From Bacteroidota bacterium (GTDB taxonomy: Bacteria; Bacteroidota; Bacteroidia; Chitinophagales; Chitinophagaceae): 5,810 bases of DNA. Location of the stretch: the NCBI GenBank assembly GCA_023429365.1, contig JAEYVW010000490.1, positions 1 through 5,810 of the forward strand. Direction: 5' to 3'. Of this stretch, positions 1 through 5,810 are shown piece by piece. Every line of letters begins with the position of its first letter. Position 1 is the stretch's first letter. Under the pieces are notes generated by a model. That model did not search any database and had not been told where the DNA came from. It was given only the letters and a program-made list of their open reading frames with translations. The position numbers were made by a program, and so were the translations under genes.

Positions 1-849
1 TATGCCCAAACCCGTAGTGCAGAAAAGTATACGGTTAAGGACGAAGAGGGCCGCTGGATCCCCACACCGCCGATGTATGCCCAGGCTGTAGAACCCAAAT
101 GGAACAGCATCAGGTGCATCGTTATGGATTCATGCGCCCAGTTCAGGCCACCGGCACCGCCACCCTTCAATATAAAAGATAAAAACAGTATTTATTATAA
201 GTCACTTCTGGAAGTGAAAAACGTTGGTGACAGCCTCACCGAGGAGCAAAAACATATCGCTGATTTTTGGGACGATAATCCTTTTAAACTAAATGTGCAG
301 GGACATGTGATGTATGCTACCAAGAAATTTTCACCTTCCGGTCATTGGATGAATATCGTTGGCATTGCAGCGAAAGAGTCCAAAGCTGATTTTGAAACCA
401 CGGTTGCAGCTTATACACAAACATCTATCGCCCTTTTCGATGCTTTTATCAGCTGCTGGGATGAGAAATTCCGCAGCAATTATATTCGCCCTGAAACGGC
501 TATCAATAAATACATGGGTGAAGAATGGCGGCCTTATATTCAAACTCCGCCTTTCCCCTCGTATACCAGTGGTCACGCAACTATCTCCGCTGCTGCGGCT
601 GAGGTAATGACCAATTGGTTTGGTGATAACCTTGCCTTTAAAGACACATCCTCGCTGGAGTTTGGAATTGAAAGCCGCAATATCAAATCTTTTCGTGAAG
701 CTGCCCGCGAAGCGGCTATGTCAAGATTGTATGGCGGCATACATTATCGATTCGACAATGAAATTGGTAATCTCTACGGCGCAAAGCTGGGAGACTATAT
801 AGTACAAAGATTAAAATTTAAAAACCAGCATCTACTAACAAATAAATAA
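1..849 (+). CDS. Vanadium-dependent haloperoxidase, PAP2 superfamily (5' partial)
   Basis: The frame is open from base 1, so the start lies upstream; the internal ATG at 73 is not the true start, because in-frame family-like sequence (GRWIPTPP) precedes it. The visible 282 residues hold all three vanadate/phosphate-binding motifs: K-x6-RP (Lys codon 466-468, Arg 487-489), PSYTSGH (His 574-576) and SRLYGGIH (Arg 724-726, His 742-744). These match the five ligand or catalytic residues known from fungal vanadium chloroperoxidase. Trp three residues before the Lys (457-459) and Phe seven before the SGH His (553-555) match the chloroperoxidase pattern. The family oxidises halides with H2O2 using bound vanadate; related PAP2 proteins are acid phosphatases, so activity and halide preference are inferred. 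Family members are usually exported, but the N-terminus is not visible. It lies 6 bases before the barrel gene, probably in one operon. Confidence 0.9.
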   Translation, partial: YAQTRSAEKYTVKDEEGRWIPTPPMYAQAVEPKWNSIRCIVMDSCAQFRPPAPPPFNIKDKNSIYYKSLLEVKNVGDSLTEEQKHIADFWDDNPFKLNVQGHVMYATKKFSPSGHWMNIVGIAAKESKADFETTVAAYTQTSIALFDAFISCWDEKFRSNYIRPETAINKYMGEEWRPYIQTPPFPSYTSGHATISAAAAEVMTNWFGDNLAFKDTSSLEFGIESRNIKSFREAAREAAMSRLYGGIHYRFDNEIGNLYGAKLGDYIVQRLKFKNQHLLTNK

Positions 850-855
850 CTGCTT

Positions 856-1950
856 ATGAAACGCGTTTTGATTATCCTATTCGGTTCCATATTATTTATG
901 CAAGTGGAATCCAACGCTCAGGGATGCGTGGCGATCCGTAGCACCGGTTCATCCTGTTTATTGCAGGAGGCGCATACGGGATCTGGTAAATGGCAGGTCA
1001 ATGCCAACTACAGGTACTTCAGATCTTTCAGACATTTTAAAGGTAAAGAGGAGCAAAAGGAAAGGCTCGAACAAAAGACTGAGGTAATCAACTATTCTCA
1101 TTCGCTGGATCTGTCTATTGTCCGTAAACTAAACGAGCGGTGGTCGCTGAGCCTGAACATGCCTTTACTGGCCACTCGTCGCTCATCCTTGTATGAGCAT
1201 GGTCTTGTGAATGGATCTTACGTAAAAAGAGAAAGGCGGAGCACAGAATCATTTGGCCTGGGTGATATCCGGGCCAGTGCTTACTACTGGATATTTGATC
1301 CTTTAACCTCTGCCAAGGGTAATGTGCAGGTGGGCATGGGTATAAAATTCGCGACAGGAGACTATGATTATAAAGACTATTGGCACAATGTAGGTCCCAA
1401 TGGCAGCAGTGAATTACGTACTGTTGATCAGTCGATGCAACTGGGGGATGGTGGAACCGGGATTACAGCTGAACTGAACGCTTATTACAATGTTGCGTCA
1501 AACTTAAGCGTGTATGCCAATATGTTTTACTTGTCGAACCCTCGCGAAGTCAACGGCACCAGGACTTACCGCGAAACGCTTTCACCGGCGCTTTATAACG
1601 AAACGATCTGCAGCGTTGCCGATCAATATATGGCAAGAGCAGGATTCGCCTATAATGTGAAACATTTTTCATTTATGGCAGGCGCCCGTGTGGACGGAAT
1701 CCCTGTGTACGACCTCGTAGGTGGCAGTGAAGGTTTTAGAAGACCAGGTTATGCCATTGCTGTAGAACCTGCTGTAAGCCTGATGACTAAAAAAGCAAAC
1801 TGGTTTATTGCAGTTCCTGTAGCGATAGCCCGTAACCGCACACAAAGTGTTACAGACAAGGAAAGAAGCAAAGAGTCGGGTACATTTCAACAGGGTGATG
1901 CGGCTTTCGCTGACTACGTCATAAATGCCGGCGTTTCTTTTCGCTTTTAG
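856..1950 (+). CDS. Exported outer-membrane beta-barrel protein of unknown function
   Basis: The 364-aa product starts MKRVLIILFGSILFMQ, a basic N-region and hydrophobic core, with a likely signal peptidase I site near SNA-Q (residues 19-22). The mature part alternates polar and hydrophobic residues, is rich in Tyr, Gly and Asn, and ends in VSFRF; a terminal Phe after a beta strand is typical of proteins inserted by the BAM complex. Segments such as FGLGDIRASAYYW and QLGDGGTGI resemble the loosely defined 'transporter' or MetA-pathway barrel families, but I do not recognise a named family. Cys24 and Cys34 near the mature N-terminus could form a disulfide. Cys24 is not a credible lipobox cysteine, because AQG lacks the usual Leu at -3. 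The start has no Shine-Dalgarno, as is common in Bacteroidota. It sits 6 bases after the haloperoxidase stop and 57 bases before the first terminator hairpin, so it is the last gene of that operon. Confidence 0.75.
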   Translation: MKRVLIILFGSILFMQVESNAQGCVAIRSTGSSCLLQEAHTGSGKWQVNANYRYFRSFRHFKGKEEQKERLEQKTEVINYSHSLDLSIVRKLNERWSLSLNMPLLATRRSSLYEHGLVNGSYVKRERRSTESFGLGDIRASAYYWIFDPLTSAKGNVQVGMGIKFATGDYDYKDYWHNVGPNGSSELRTVDQSMQLGDGGTGITAELNAYYNVASNLSVYANMFYLSNPREVNGTRTYRETLSPALYNETICSVADQYMARAGFAYNVKHFSFMAGARVDGIPVYDLVGGSEGFRRPGYAIAVEPAVSLMTKKANWFIAVPVAIARNRTQSVTDKERSKESGTFQQGDAAFADYVINAGVSFRF

Positions 1951-1995
1951 AAGTTAGTACAAGGCCACCGCAAAATGTAGCAGATTAAAATTTAA

Positions 1996-2038
1996 ATAAG
2001 CATTCACGGCGTTGTAATTCTTTACTGACGCCTCTTTT
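1996..2038 (+). repeat. 43-base direct repeat, copy 1
   Basis: This copy matches 2078-2120 at 41 of 43 positions with a period of 82 bases. The differences are T/C at 2021 versus 2103 and C/T at 2034 versus 2116. It contains 12 bases of conserved lead (starting ATAAGCATTCAC) before a terminator-like hairpin and T-run. The 39 bases between the copies are not repeated. Confidence 0.9.
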
Positions 2039-2039
2039 T
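2008..2039 (+). terminator. Intrinsic terminator 1 of the haloperoxidase/barrel operon
   Basis: GGCGT (2008-2012) pairs with ACGCC (2028-2032), and GTAA (2014-2017) pairs with TTAC (2022-2025) around a TTCT tetraloop; a small internal asymmetry (T2013 against T2026-G2027) separates the two helices. The stem is followed by TCTTTTT. It lies 57 bases after the barrel stop codon and fits a Rho-independent terminator. Confidence 0.75.
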
Positions 2040-2077
2040 AAAAAACATCAATCATTAACAGAATAAATTTTTGAGAT

Positions 2078-2120
2078 ATAAGCATTCACGGCGTTGTAAT
2101 TCCTTACTGACGCCTTTTTT
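2078..2120 (+). repeat. 43-base direct repeat, copy 2
   Basis: This is the second copy of the repeat at 1996-2038, with two substitutions. One falls in the hairpin loop and the other in the T-run (making it a pure run of six T), so the stem is unchanged and the fold is preserved. Confidence 0.9.
2090..2120 (+). terminator. Intrinsic terminator 2 (tandem backup)
   Basis: It has the same stem as terminator 1: GGCGT (2090-2094) with ACGCC (2110-2114), and GTAA (2096-2099) with TTAC (2104-2107). The loop is TTCC, and TTTTTT follows at 2115-2120. Its T-run is slightly better than that of copy 1. It probably catches read-through before the TonB-receptor gene. Confidence 0.75.
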
Positions 2121-2156
2121 GAAATTTTCTTAAAAAAGATGGTTAGAAAATAATTC

Positions 2157-2187
2157 TTTGACAACCCATGTTTTCGCAGTAATTAAC
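2157..2187 (+). promoter_or_regulatory. Candidate upstream promoter for the TonB receptor gene
   Basis: TTTG at 2157-2160 (within TTTGACA) matches the Bacteroidota -33 element. After a 19-base spacer, TAATTAAC at 2180-2187 is a poor match to the -7 element TAnnTTTG (only TA and the first T agree). Placement between the terminators and the next gene is right, but the match is weak and alternatives exist downstream. Confidence 0.22.
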
Positions 2188-2191
2188 CCTA

Positions 2192-2226
2192 TCGGTCACG
2201 CCAGATGCCCAAATTAGGTGAGCCGA
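2192..2226 (+). other. Possible leader hairpin upstream of the TonB receptor gene
   Basis: TCGGTCAC (2192-2199) can pair with GTGA-G-CCGA (2218-2226) with one bulged G and an 18-base loop. It would be transcribed only if the upstream promoter candidate is used. No riboswitch consensus (cobalamin, TPP) was recognised here. The rest of 2121-2284 shows no gene. Confidence 0.2.
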
Positions 2227-2243
2227 ATACCCGCTGTCAAAGA

Positions 2244-2251
2244 TAGTTTTG
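2244..2251 (+). promoter_or_regulatory. Candidate -7 element (TAnnTTTG) next to the TonB receptor gene
   Basis: TAGTTTTG matches the Bacteroidota -7 consensus exactly. No convincing TTTG lies 19-22 bases upstream, which weakens the call. If used, transcription would begin near 2256-2258, giving a short leader before the ATG codons at 2273 and 2285, and the TTG at 2249 could not be the start codon. Confidence 0.28.
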
Positions 2252-2273
2252 AACAATTTTAGATTTTGTTCAA
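2249..2273 (+). promoter_or_regulatory. 8-bp inverted repeat at the TonB receptor start, possible operator
   Basis: TTGAACAA (2249-2256) and TTGTTCAA (2266-2273) are perfect reverse complements separated by 9 bases. The left arm overlaps the candidate -7 element and the right arm ends on the first base of the ATG at 2273. This could be a repressor site or an RNA hairpin at the start codon. No regulator family can be assigned. Confidence 0.35.
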
Positions 2274-2284
2274 TGAATCGCGTC

Positions 2285-4465
2285 ATGAAGAGAATAGTAT
2301 TTATACCAGGACTTTTATTCAGCCAGGTGGTAGTAGCTCAAACCGATAGTGTAATGAAAATGCGGTCTCTCGATAGCGTGGTTGTAATATCATACCTCAA
2401 CCAGAATGTGGTTAGACCGCTTGCGCCGGTACAGGGGAGTTATATTTTTTCAGGAAAGAAAACCGAGATGATCGACCTGACCCAGATCCCTGCGGATATT
2501 ACTAATAAAACGGGCCGGCAGGTATTTGCGAAAATACCAGGTGTGTTTGTGTACGACATGGATGGAGCAGGCAACCAGGTCAACATTGCATCCCGTGGAC
2601 TCGACCCCCACAGGGGATGGGAATTTAATAACAGGAAAGATGGCATTATTACCAATTCGGATATGTATGGCTACCCGGCCAGCCATTATAGCATGCCATT
2701 GGAAAGTATTTCACGTATTGAGATTGTACGTGGTACAGGTTCACTTCAATACGGTGCGCAGTTTGGCGGGATGGTGAATTATATTACCCGGCAGGCCGAT
2801 AGCACCCGGCCAATCAGTTTTGAGAATATCAGCAGCATGGGATCGTATAACCTTTTGAGCAGCTACAATGCAATTGGCGGAAAACTGGGGAAGGTCAAGT
2901 ATTATGCTTACCTGTACAAAAAATCACGGGATGGTTATCGCGATGCTGAACATTCCAATTCGAACGCACAGGCCATCATGTTGACATATGAGCCGTTTGC
3001 AAATTTGTCGATTCGAGCTGAATGGGCGAGATCCAAATACATCTACAAACTACCCGGCGCACTCACCGATAGTATGTTCCAGGCAGACCCCCGACAGGCT
3101 ACACGCAACAGGAATTTTTATAGCCCCGATATTCATATCCCCTCTATCAATGTTAATTGGTCTATCAGCGACAAAACGCAACTGCAGGTTATTTTATCTG
3201 CTGTTCTCGGAAGTCGAAACAGCGTGATGTTTGACAAACCTACAAATGTATTCGATACGATAAACCACCTGACCAGACAGTTTAATAACCGCCAGGTGGA
3301 TATTGATAATTATCACAGCTATACCGGCGAGATTCGTCTTTTACATCACTATTACACCGGTAGCAGATCACATACCCTGACAAGCGGCATCCAGTACATG
3401 AACAATGATCTTCACCGCAGGCAAATGGGAAAAGGAACCACGGGAGATGATTATGATCTTTCACTGGTAGAACCTGGTTGGGGAAGGGATGTTCATTTGA
3501 AAACTAATAACCTTGCTTTATTCGCTGAAAATAAGTTTGAGTTGCTGAAAGATTTTTCAATTGGTGTCGGAGCCAGGATCGAACTGGGAGAAACTGATCT
3601 GTCGGGTACCATTAGTTATTATCCAAATGGCGAACTGCCCCTGAAAATCAAACATGAATTTCCGTTGATGGGCGTTAATTTTTCATACAAACCAGGCGCC
3701 AGCACGGAGTTGTATGGCGGTTGGTCACAGGCTTACCATCCTATGTTGTTCAAGGATCTGATCCCGGGTTCATTGTATGAAAAAGTTGATCCGGGTATAA
3801 AGGACGCCGACGGGTACAATGCGGAGTTTGGTTTCAGGGGAAGCTGGCGGTTTTTAAGATGGGATGTGAATGGATTTTTGCTTCGTTACCATAACCGTTT
3901 TGGTACCCTGGCCGAGACAGACAATACAGGAACGTTTTATACTTATCGTACAAATATTGGTAACTCGCTATCCAAAGGAGCAGAGATCTTTATACAGGCC
4001 GACTGGTTATTGGGAAATCGGACGGGTTTAACCGTTTTCACTTCGACGGCTTTACTCGATGCGCGTTATACAAAGGGCACTGTAAAATCAGGCAATTCTA
4101 ATATCGATATTGATGGGAAAAAGGTAGAAAGCGCACCTAATCTCATCACCAGGAATGGTATCGCAATAAGATATAGAAAATTCAGCTTTTCGACCCTTTA
4201 TAGCTACACCGCCAGTTCTTATGCTGACGCGCTAAATACAGTAGAGCCGTTGAAGTCGACTGGTGCTGTAGGTCTTGTACCTTCATATGGTTTACTTGAT
4301 ATTAATACGACATTCCGGTTTAGCAAAAACCTGGAACTTCGGTTTAATTTGAACAATGTTTTAGATAAGCAGTATTTTACAAAACGTCCGCAGTTTTATC
4401 CGGGACCAGGAGTATGGCCTTCTGAAGGACGGAATTTTATTGGTACGTTAGTGGTTCGGCTGTAA
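2285..4465 (+). CDS. TonB-dependent outer-membrane receptor, FecA-like
   Basis: The 726-aa product is a TonB-dependent receptor that would import a substrate, likely a metal chelate, across the outer membrane with TonB/ExbBD energy. The start at 2285 gives a clean signal peptide (MKRIVFIPGLLFSQVVVAQ) like that of the barrel gene upstream; ATG 2273 is equally in frame, and TTG 2249 is less likely because it sits in a possible promoter element. A TonB-box-like DSVVV lies near residue 30. The plug spans about residues 58-169 with IPGV, RGLDPHRG and VRGTGSLQYGAQFGG followed by NYITR. The rest is a 22-strand-type barrel ending in YPGPGVWPSEGRNF and TLVVRL. The plug style is that of Bacteroidota receptors annotated as ferric-citrate FecA, but substrate is inferred only. 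No N-terminal carboxypeptidase-like extension (as in SusC) and no STN signalling domain is present, so sigma/anti-sigma signalling through it is unlikely. Confidence 0.9.
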   Translation: MKRIVFIPGLLFSQVVVAQTDSVMKMRSLDSVVVISYLNQNVVRPLAPVQGSYIFSGKKTEMIDLTQIPADITNKTGRQVFAKIPGVFVYDMDGAGNQVNIASRGLDPHRGWEFNNRKDGIITNSDMYGYPASHYSMPLESISRIEIVRGTGSLQYGAQFGGMVNYITRQADSTRPISFENISSMGSYNLLSSYNAIGGKLGKVKYYAYLYKKSRDGYRDAEHSNSNAQAIMLTYEPFANLSIRAEWARSKYIYKLPGALTDSMFQADPRQATRNRNFYSPDIHIPSINVNWSISDKTQLQVILSAVLGSRNSVMFDKPTNVFDTINHLTRQFNNRQVDIDNYHSYTGEIRLLHHYYTGSRSHTLTSGIQYMNNDLHRRQMGKGTTGDDYDLSLVEPGWGRDVHLKTNNLALFAENKFELLKDFSIGVGARIELGETDLSGTISYYPNGELPLKIKHEFPLMGVNFSYKPGASTELYGGWSQAYHPMLFKDLIPGSLYEKVDPGIKDADGYNAEFGFRGSWRFLRWDVNGFLLRYHNRFGTLAETDNTGTFYTYRTNIGNSLSKGAEIFIQADWLLGNRTGLTVFTSTALLDARYTKGTVKSGNSNIDIDGKKVESAPNLITRNGIAIRYRKFSFSTLYSYTASSYADALNTVEPLKSTGAVGLVPSYGLLDINTTFRFSKNLELRFNLNNVLDKQYFTKRPQFYPGPGVWPSEGRNFIGTLVVRL

Positions 4466-4477
4466 ATACAACCCGAA

Positions 4478-4503
4478 AAACCCTGTCTATAACTGCAGGG
4501 TTT
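4478..4503 (+). terminator. Hairpin after the TonB receptor gene, weak terminator or attenuator
   Basis: AAACCCTG (4478-4485) pairs perfectly with CAGGGTTT (4496-4503) around a 10-base loop, 12 bases after the stop codon. The T-run is only three bases and is itself in the stem, so termination may be partial. It leaves 24 bases before the next ATG, so read-through into the lipoprotein gene is plausible. Confidence 0.4.
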
Positions 4504-4527
4504 GCTGATGGGTTGAAAACTTAAATA

Positions 4528-5810
4528 ATGTTTAGATACTTCTTCAGGATTTATGGATGGTTAACAATTACGACGTTACTGTTTTCCTGCCGTAGCGGTA
4601 CGGGATCAAATACGGAAATGATAAGGCTGCTGGCGTCCGTAGCTGAAAAGCATACGGATCCTTCAAATCCATTCAGCGAGGTTGCAAAACTTCGTTACTA
4701 TGACTCAGTGCTAAAATCCTCGCCACCATTTATCGACTCCATCAACGCGGAATTTTTCAAAGCCAATGCACTGCTTGAAAAAGGTGAGGAACAACTCGCT
4801 ATTGAGGGTTTTGAGCGATTAATATCCAAAGTCCCGTCTAATGACAAAGCAAGTATGGATGCGCTGCTTCGGCAACTTGCCATTGCTTACCTGCGATTAG
4901 GTGAGCGGGTCAACTGTATCATCAACCACTCAGGCGAGTCCTGTATTTTCCCAATTGCCGGCGCAGGTATTCATAAGGATAAATCCGGATCTCAAAAGGC
5001 CATTGAGATATATGAACGTGTTTTGCAAAACAAACCTGATGACCTGGAATCAAGATGGCTGCTCAATGTGGCCTATATGACCATTGGAGGATATCCCGAT
5101 CAGGTCCCGCCCTTATTCCTTCTAAAAGGATTGGACGATGACAGCTCACATGCGGTTAAACCATTTGTAGATGTTGCCGCGATCGTGGGGCTTAATACCA
5201 ACAATATGGCGGGCGGAAGCATCGTCGAAGATTTCAATAATGATGACTATCTCGATGTGATCACCAGTGGATGGGGGTTGCAGGAAGGTATGCACTATAA
5301 TCAGAATAATGCTAATGGTTCTTTCTCGGATATCTCAGCATCTTCGGGCTTGAAGGACCTTGTAGGTGGATTACATATTGTTCAAACCGACTATAACAAC
5401 GATGGATACAAGGATATTTTTGTACTGCGTGGTGGATGGAAGAAAAAATTCGGGAGAGAACCGAATTCGTTGTTGAAGAATAATGGTGATGGTACATTCA
5501 CTGATGTCACCCATCAAAGTGGACTGCTATCTTTTCACCCTACACAAACGGCAACCTGGAATGATTTCAATAATGACGGGTGGCTGGATGTTTTTATTGG
5601 AAATGAAACCACGGAGGGGGAGAGTCATCCCTGCGAACTGTACATTAATAATGGCGATGGAACTTTCACCGATTTAGCTAAAGAGGCTGGGTGTGATATC
5701 ACGGTTTGGGCAAAAGGAGTAACCTCCGGAGATTACAATAATGACGGATGGCCCGACTTATTCGTTTCAACCGTGGACGGCCGTAAATATTTATTAAAGA
5801 ATGAGGGTAA
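4528..5810 (+). CDS. CRTAC1-like lipoprotein with TPR and FG-GAP/VCBS repeats (3' partial)
   Basis: The open frame runs from ATG 4528 to the window end (427 codons), with no stop. The N-terminus is a lipoprotein signal with lipobox LFSC (Cys21), so the protein should be lipid-anchored in the envelope; no acidic surface-export signal follows the Cys. Residues about 60-190 are helical and TPR-like (AIEGFERLISKVPSND; AIEIYERVLQNKPDD). They include an unusual Cys/His-bearing insert: Cys130, His134, Cys139 (SGESCIFPI) and His149 (GIHKDK). From about residue 225, four FG-GAP/VCBS repeats carry Asp-rich calcium-type loops: DFNNDDYLD (235-243), DYNNDGYKD (288-296), DFNNDGWLD (346-354) and DYNNDGWPD (402-410), spaced 53-58 residues, as in a beta-propeller. 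Family members usually continue with more repeats and a C-terminal ASPIC/UnbV domain, not visible here. Function is unknown; binding or scaffold roles are inferred. No Shine-Dalgarno is seen; the stretch before ATG is AT-rich. Confidence 0.88.
   Translation, partial: MFRYFFRIYGWLTITTLLFSCRSGTGSNTEMIRLLASVAEKHTDPSNPFSEVAKLRYYDSVLKSSPPFIDSINAEFFKANALLEKGEEQLAIEGFERLISKVPSNDKASMDALLRQLAIAYLRLGERVNCIINHSGESCIFPIAGAGIHKDKSGSQKAIEIYERVLQNKPDDLESRWLLNVAYMTIGGYPDQVPPLFLLKGLDDDSSHAVKPFVDVAAIVGLNTNNMAGGSIVEDFNNDDYLDVITSGWGLQEGMHYNQNNANGSFSDISASSGLKDLVGGLHIVQTDYNNDGYKDIFVLRGGWKKKFGREPNSLLKNNGDGTFTDVTHQSGLLSFHPTQTATWNDFNNDGWLDVFIGNETTEGESHPCELYINNGDGTFTDLAKEAGCDITVWAKGVTSGDYNNDGWPDLFVSTVDGRKYLLKNEG

Noticed and set aside
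331..576. Open frames on the minus strand and in other + frames inside the four genes (for example 331-576, 2440-2686, 3282-3464, 4698-4883, 5312-5497)
   Set aside because: They lie wholly within well-supported coding regions, have no recognisable motifs, and their predicted compositions are typical of antisense shadows.
1996..2120. CRISPR array or small tandem array
   Set aside because: There are only two copies, the spacer does not look like one of a set of uniform spacers, no cas genes are present, and each copy ends in a terminator hairpin with T-run.
2190..2250. Riboswitch (cobalamin-type) upstream of the TonB receptor
   Set aside because: GCCAGATGCC looked faintly like part of a B12-box region, but the conserved core elements are missing and the leader is too short.
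2249..2284. TTG at 2249 as the start of the TonB receptor, adding 12 residues before MKRIVF
   Set aside because: It would put extra residues before a clean signal peptide, uses a rare start codon, and lies inside an exact -7 promoter match and an inverted repeat. ATG 2273 remains possible; 2285 is preferred by the signal peptide.
4501..4533. Promoter for the lipoprotein gene (TTTG at 4501 with TAATGTTT at 4526)
   Set aside because: The -7 part has two mismatches and overlaps the start codon, so it could not give a normal mRNA for this gene.

Overview
This window looks like part of a Bacteroidota chromosome, most like a Chitinophagaceae or Sphingobacteriales-type bacterium. The evidence is a FecA-like TonB-dependent receptor with the C-terminal style typical of that phylum, a TPR/FG-GAP lipoprotein of the CRTAC1 kind, moderate-to-low GC with AT-rich spacers, and start codons that lack Shine-Dalgarno sequences. 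The placement rests on protein style only; no rRNA or other marker is present. All supported genes lie on the + strand.

Layout: (1) bases 1-849 hold the C-terminal 282 residues of a vanadium-dependent haloperoxidase (PAP2 superfamily) with a complete vanadate-binding set. (2) Six bases later, 856-1950 encodes an exported 364-aa protein that looks like an outer-membrane beta-barrel of unknown function; these two genes read as one operon. (3) The 1951-2284 spacer carries two nearly identical 43-base repeats, 82 bases apart. Each forms an intrinsic-terminator hairpin plus T-run, so the operon seems to end at a tandem terminator. The spacer then holds candidate promoter elements and an 8-bp inverted repeat that touches one possible start of the next gene. 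(4) 2285-4465 (longer starts possible) encodes a FecA-like TonB-dependent outer-membrane receptor. (5) A hairpin at 4478-4503 sits in the 62-base gap before (6) 4528-5810, the first 427 codons of a lipoprotein with a TPR-like N-terminal half and at least four FG-GAP/VCBS calcium-loop repeats. It runs off the right edge and was identified by direct translation, since no stop codon falls in the window.

How the genes may work together: all four products are predicted or likely to act in the cell envelope (haloperoxidase, beta-barrel, TonB receptor, large lipoprotein). This is compatible with an envelope-located uptake or oxidation module. The receptor plus TPR lipoprotein pair resembles the SusC/SusD plan, but with an FG-GAP protein in the SusD position. 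Joint function is inference from neighbourhood only. No mobile element, CRISPR array, tRNA or rRNA was seen.
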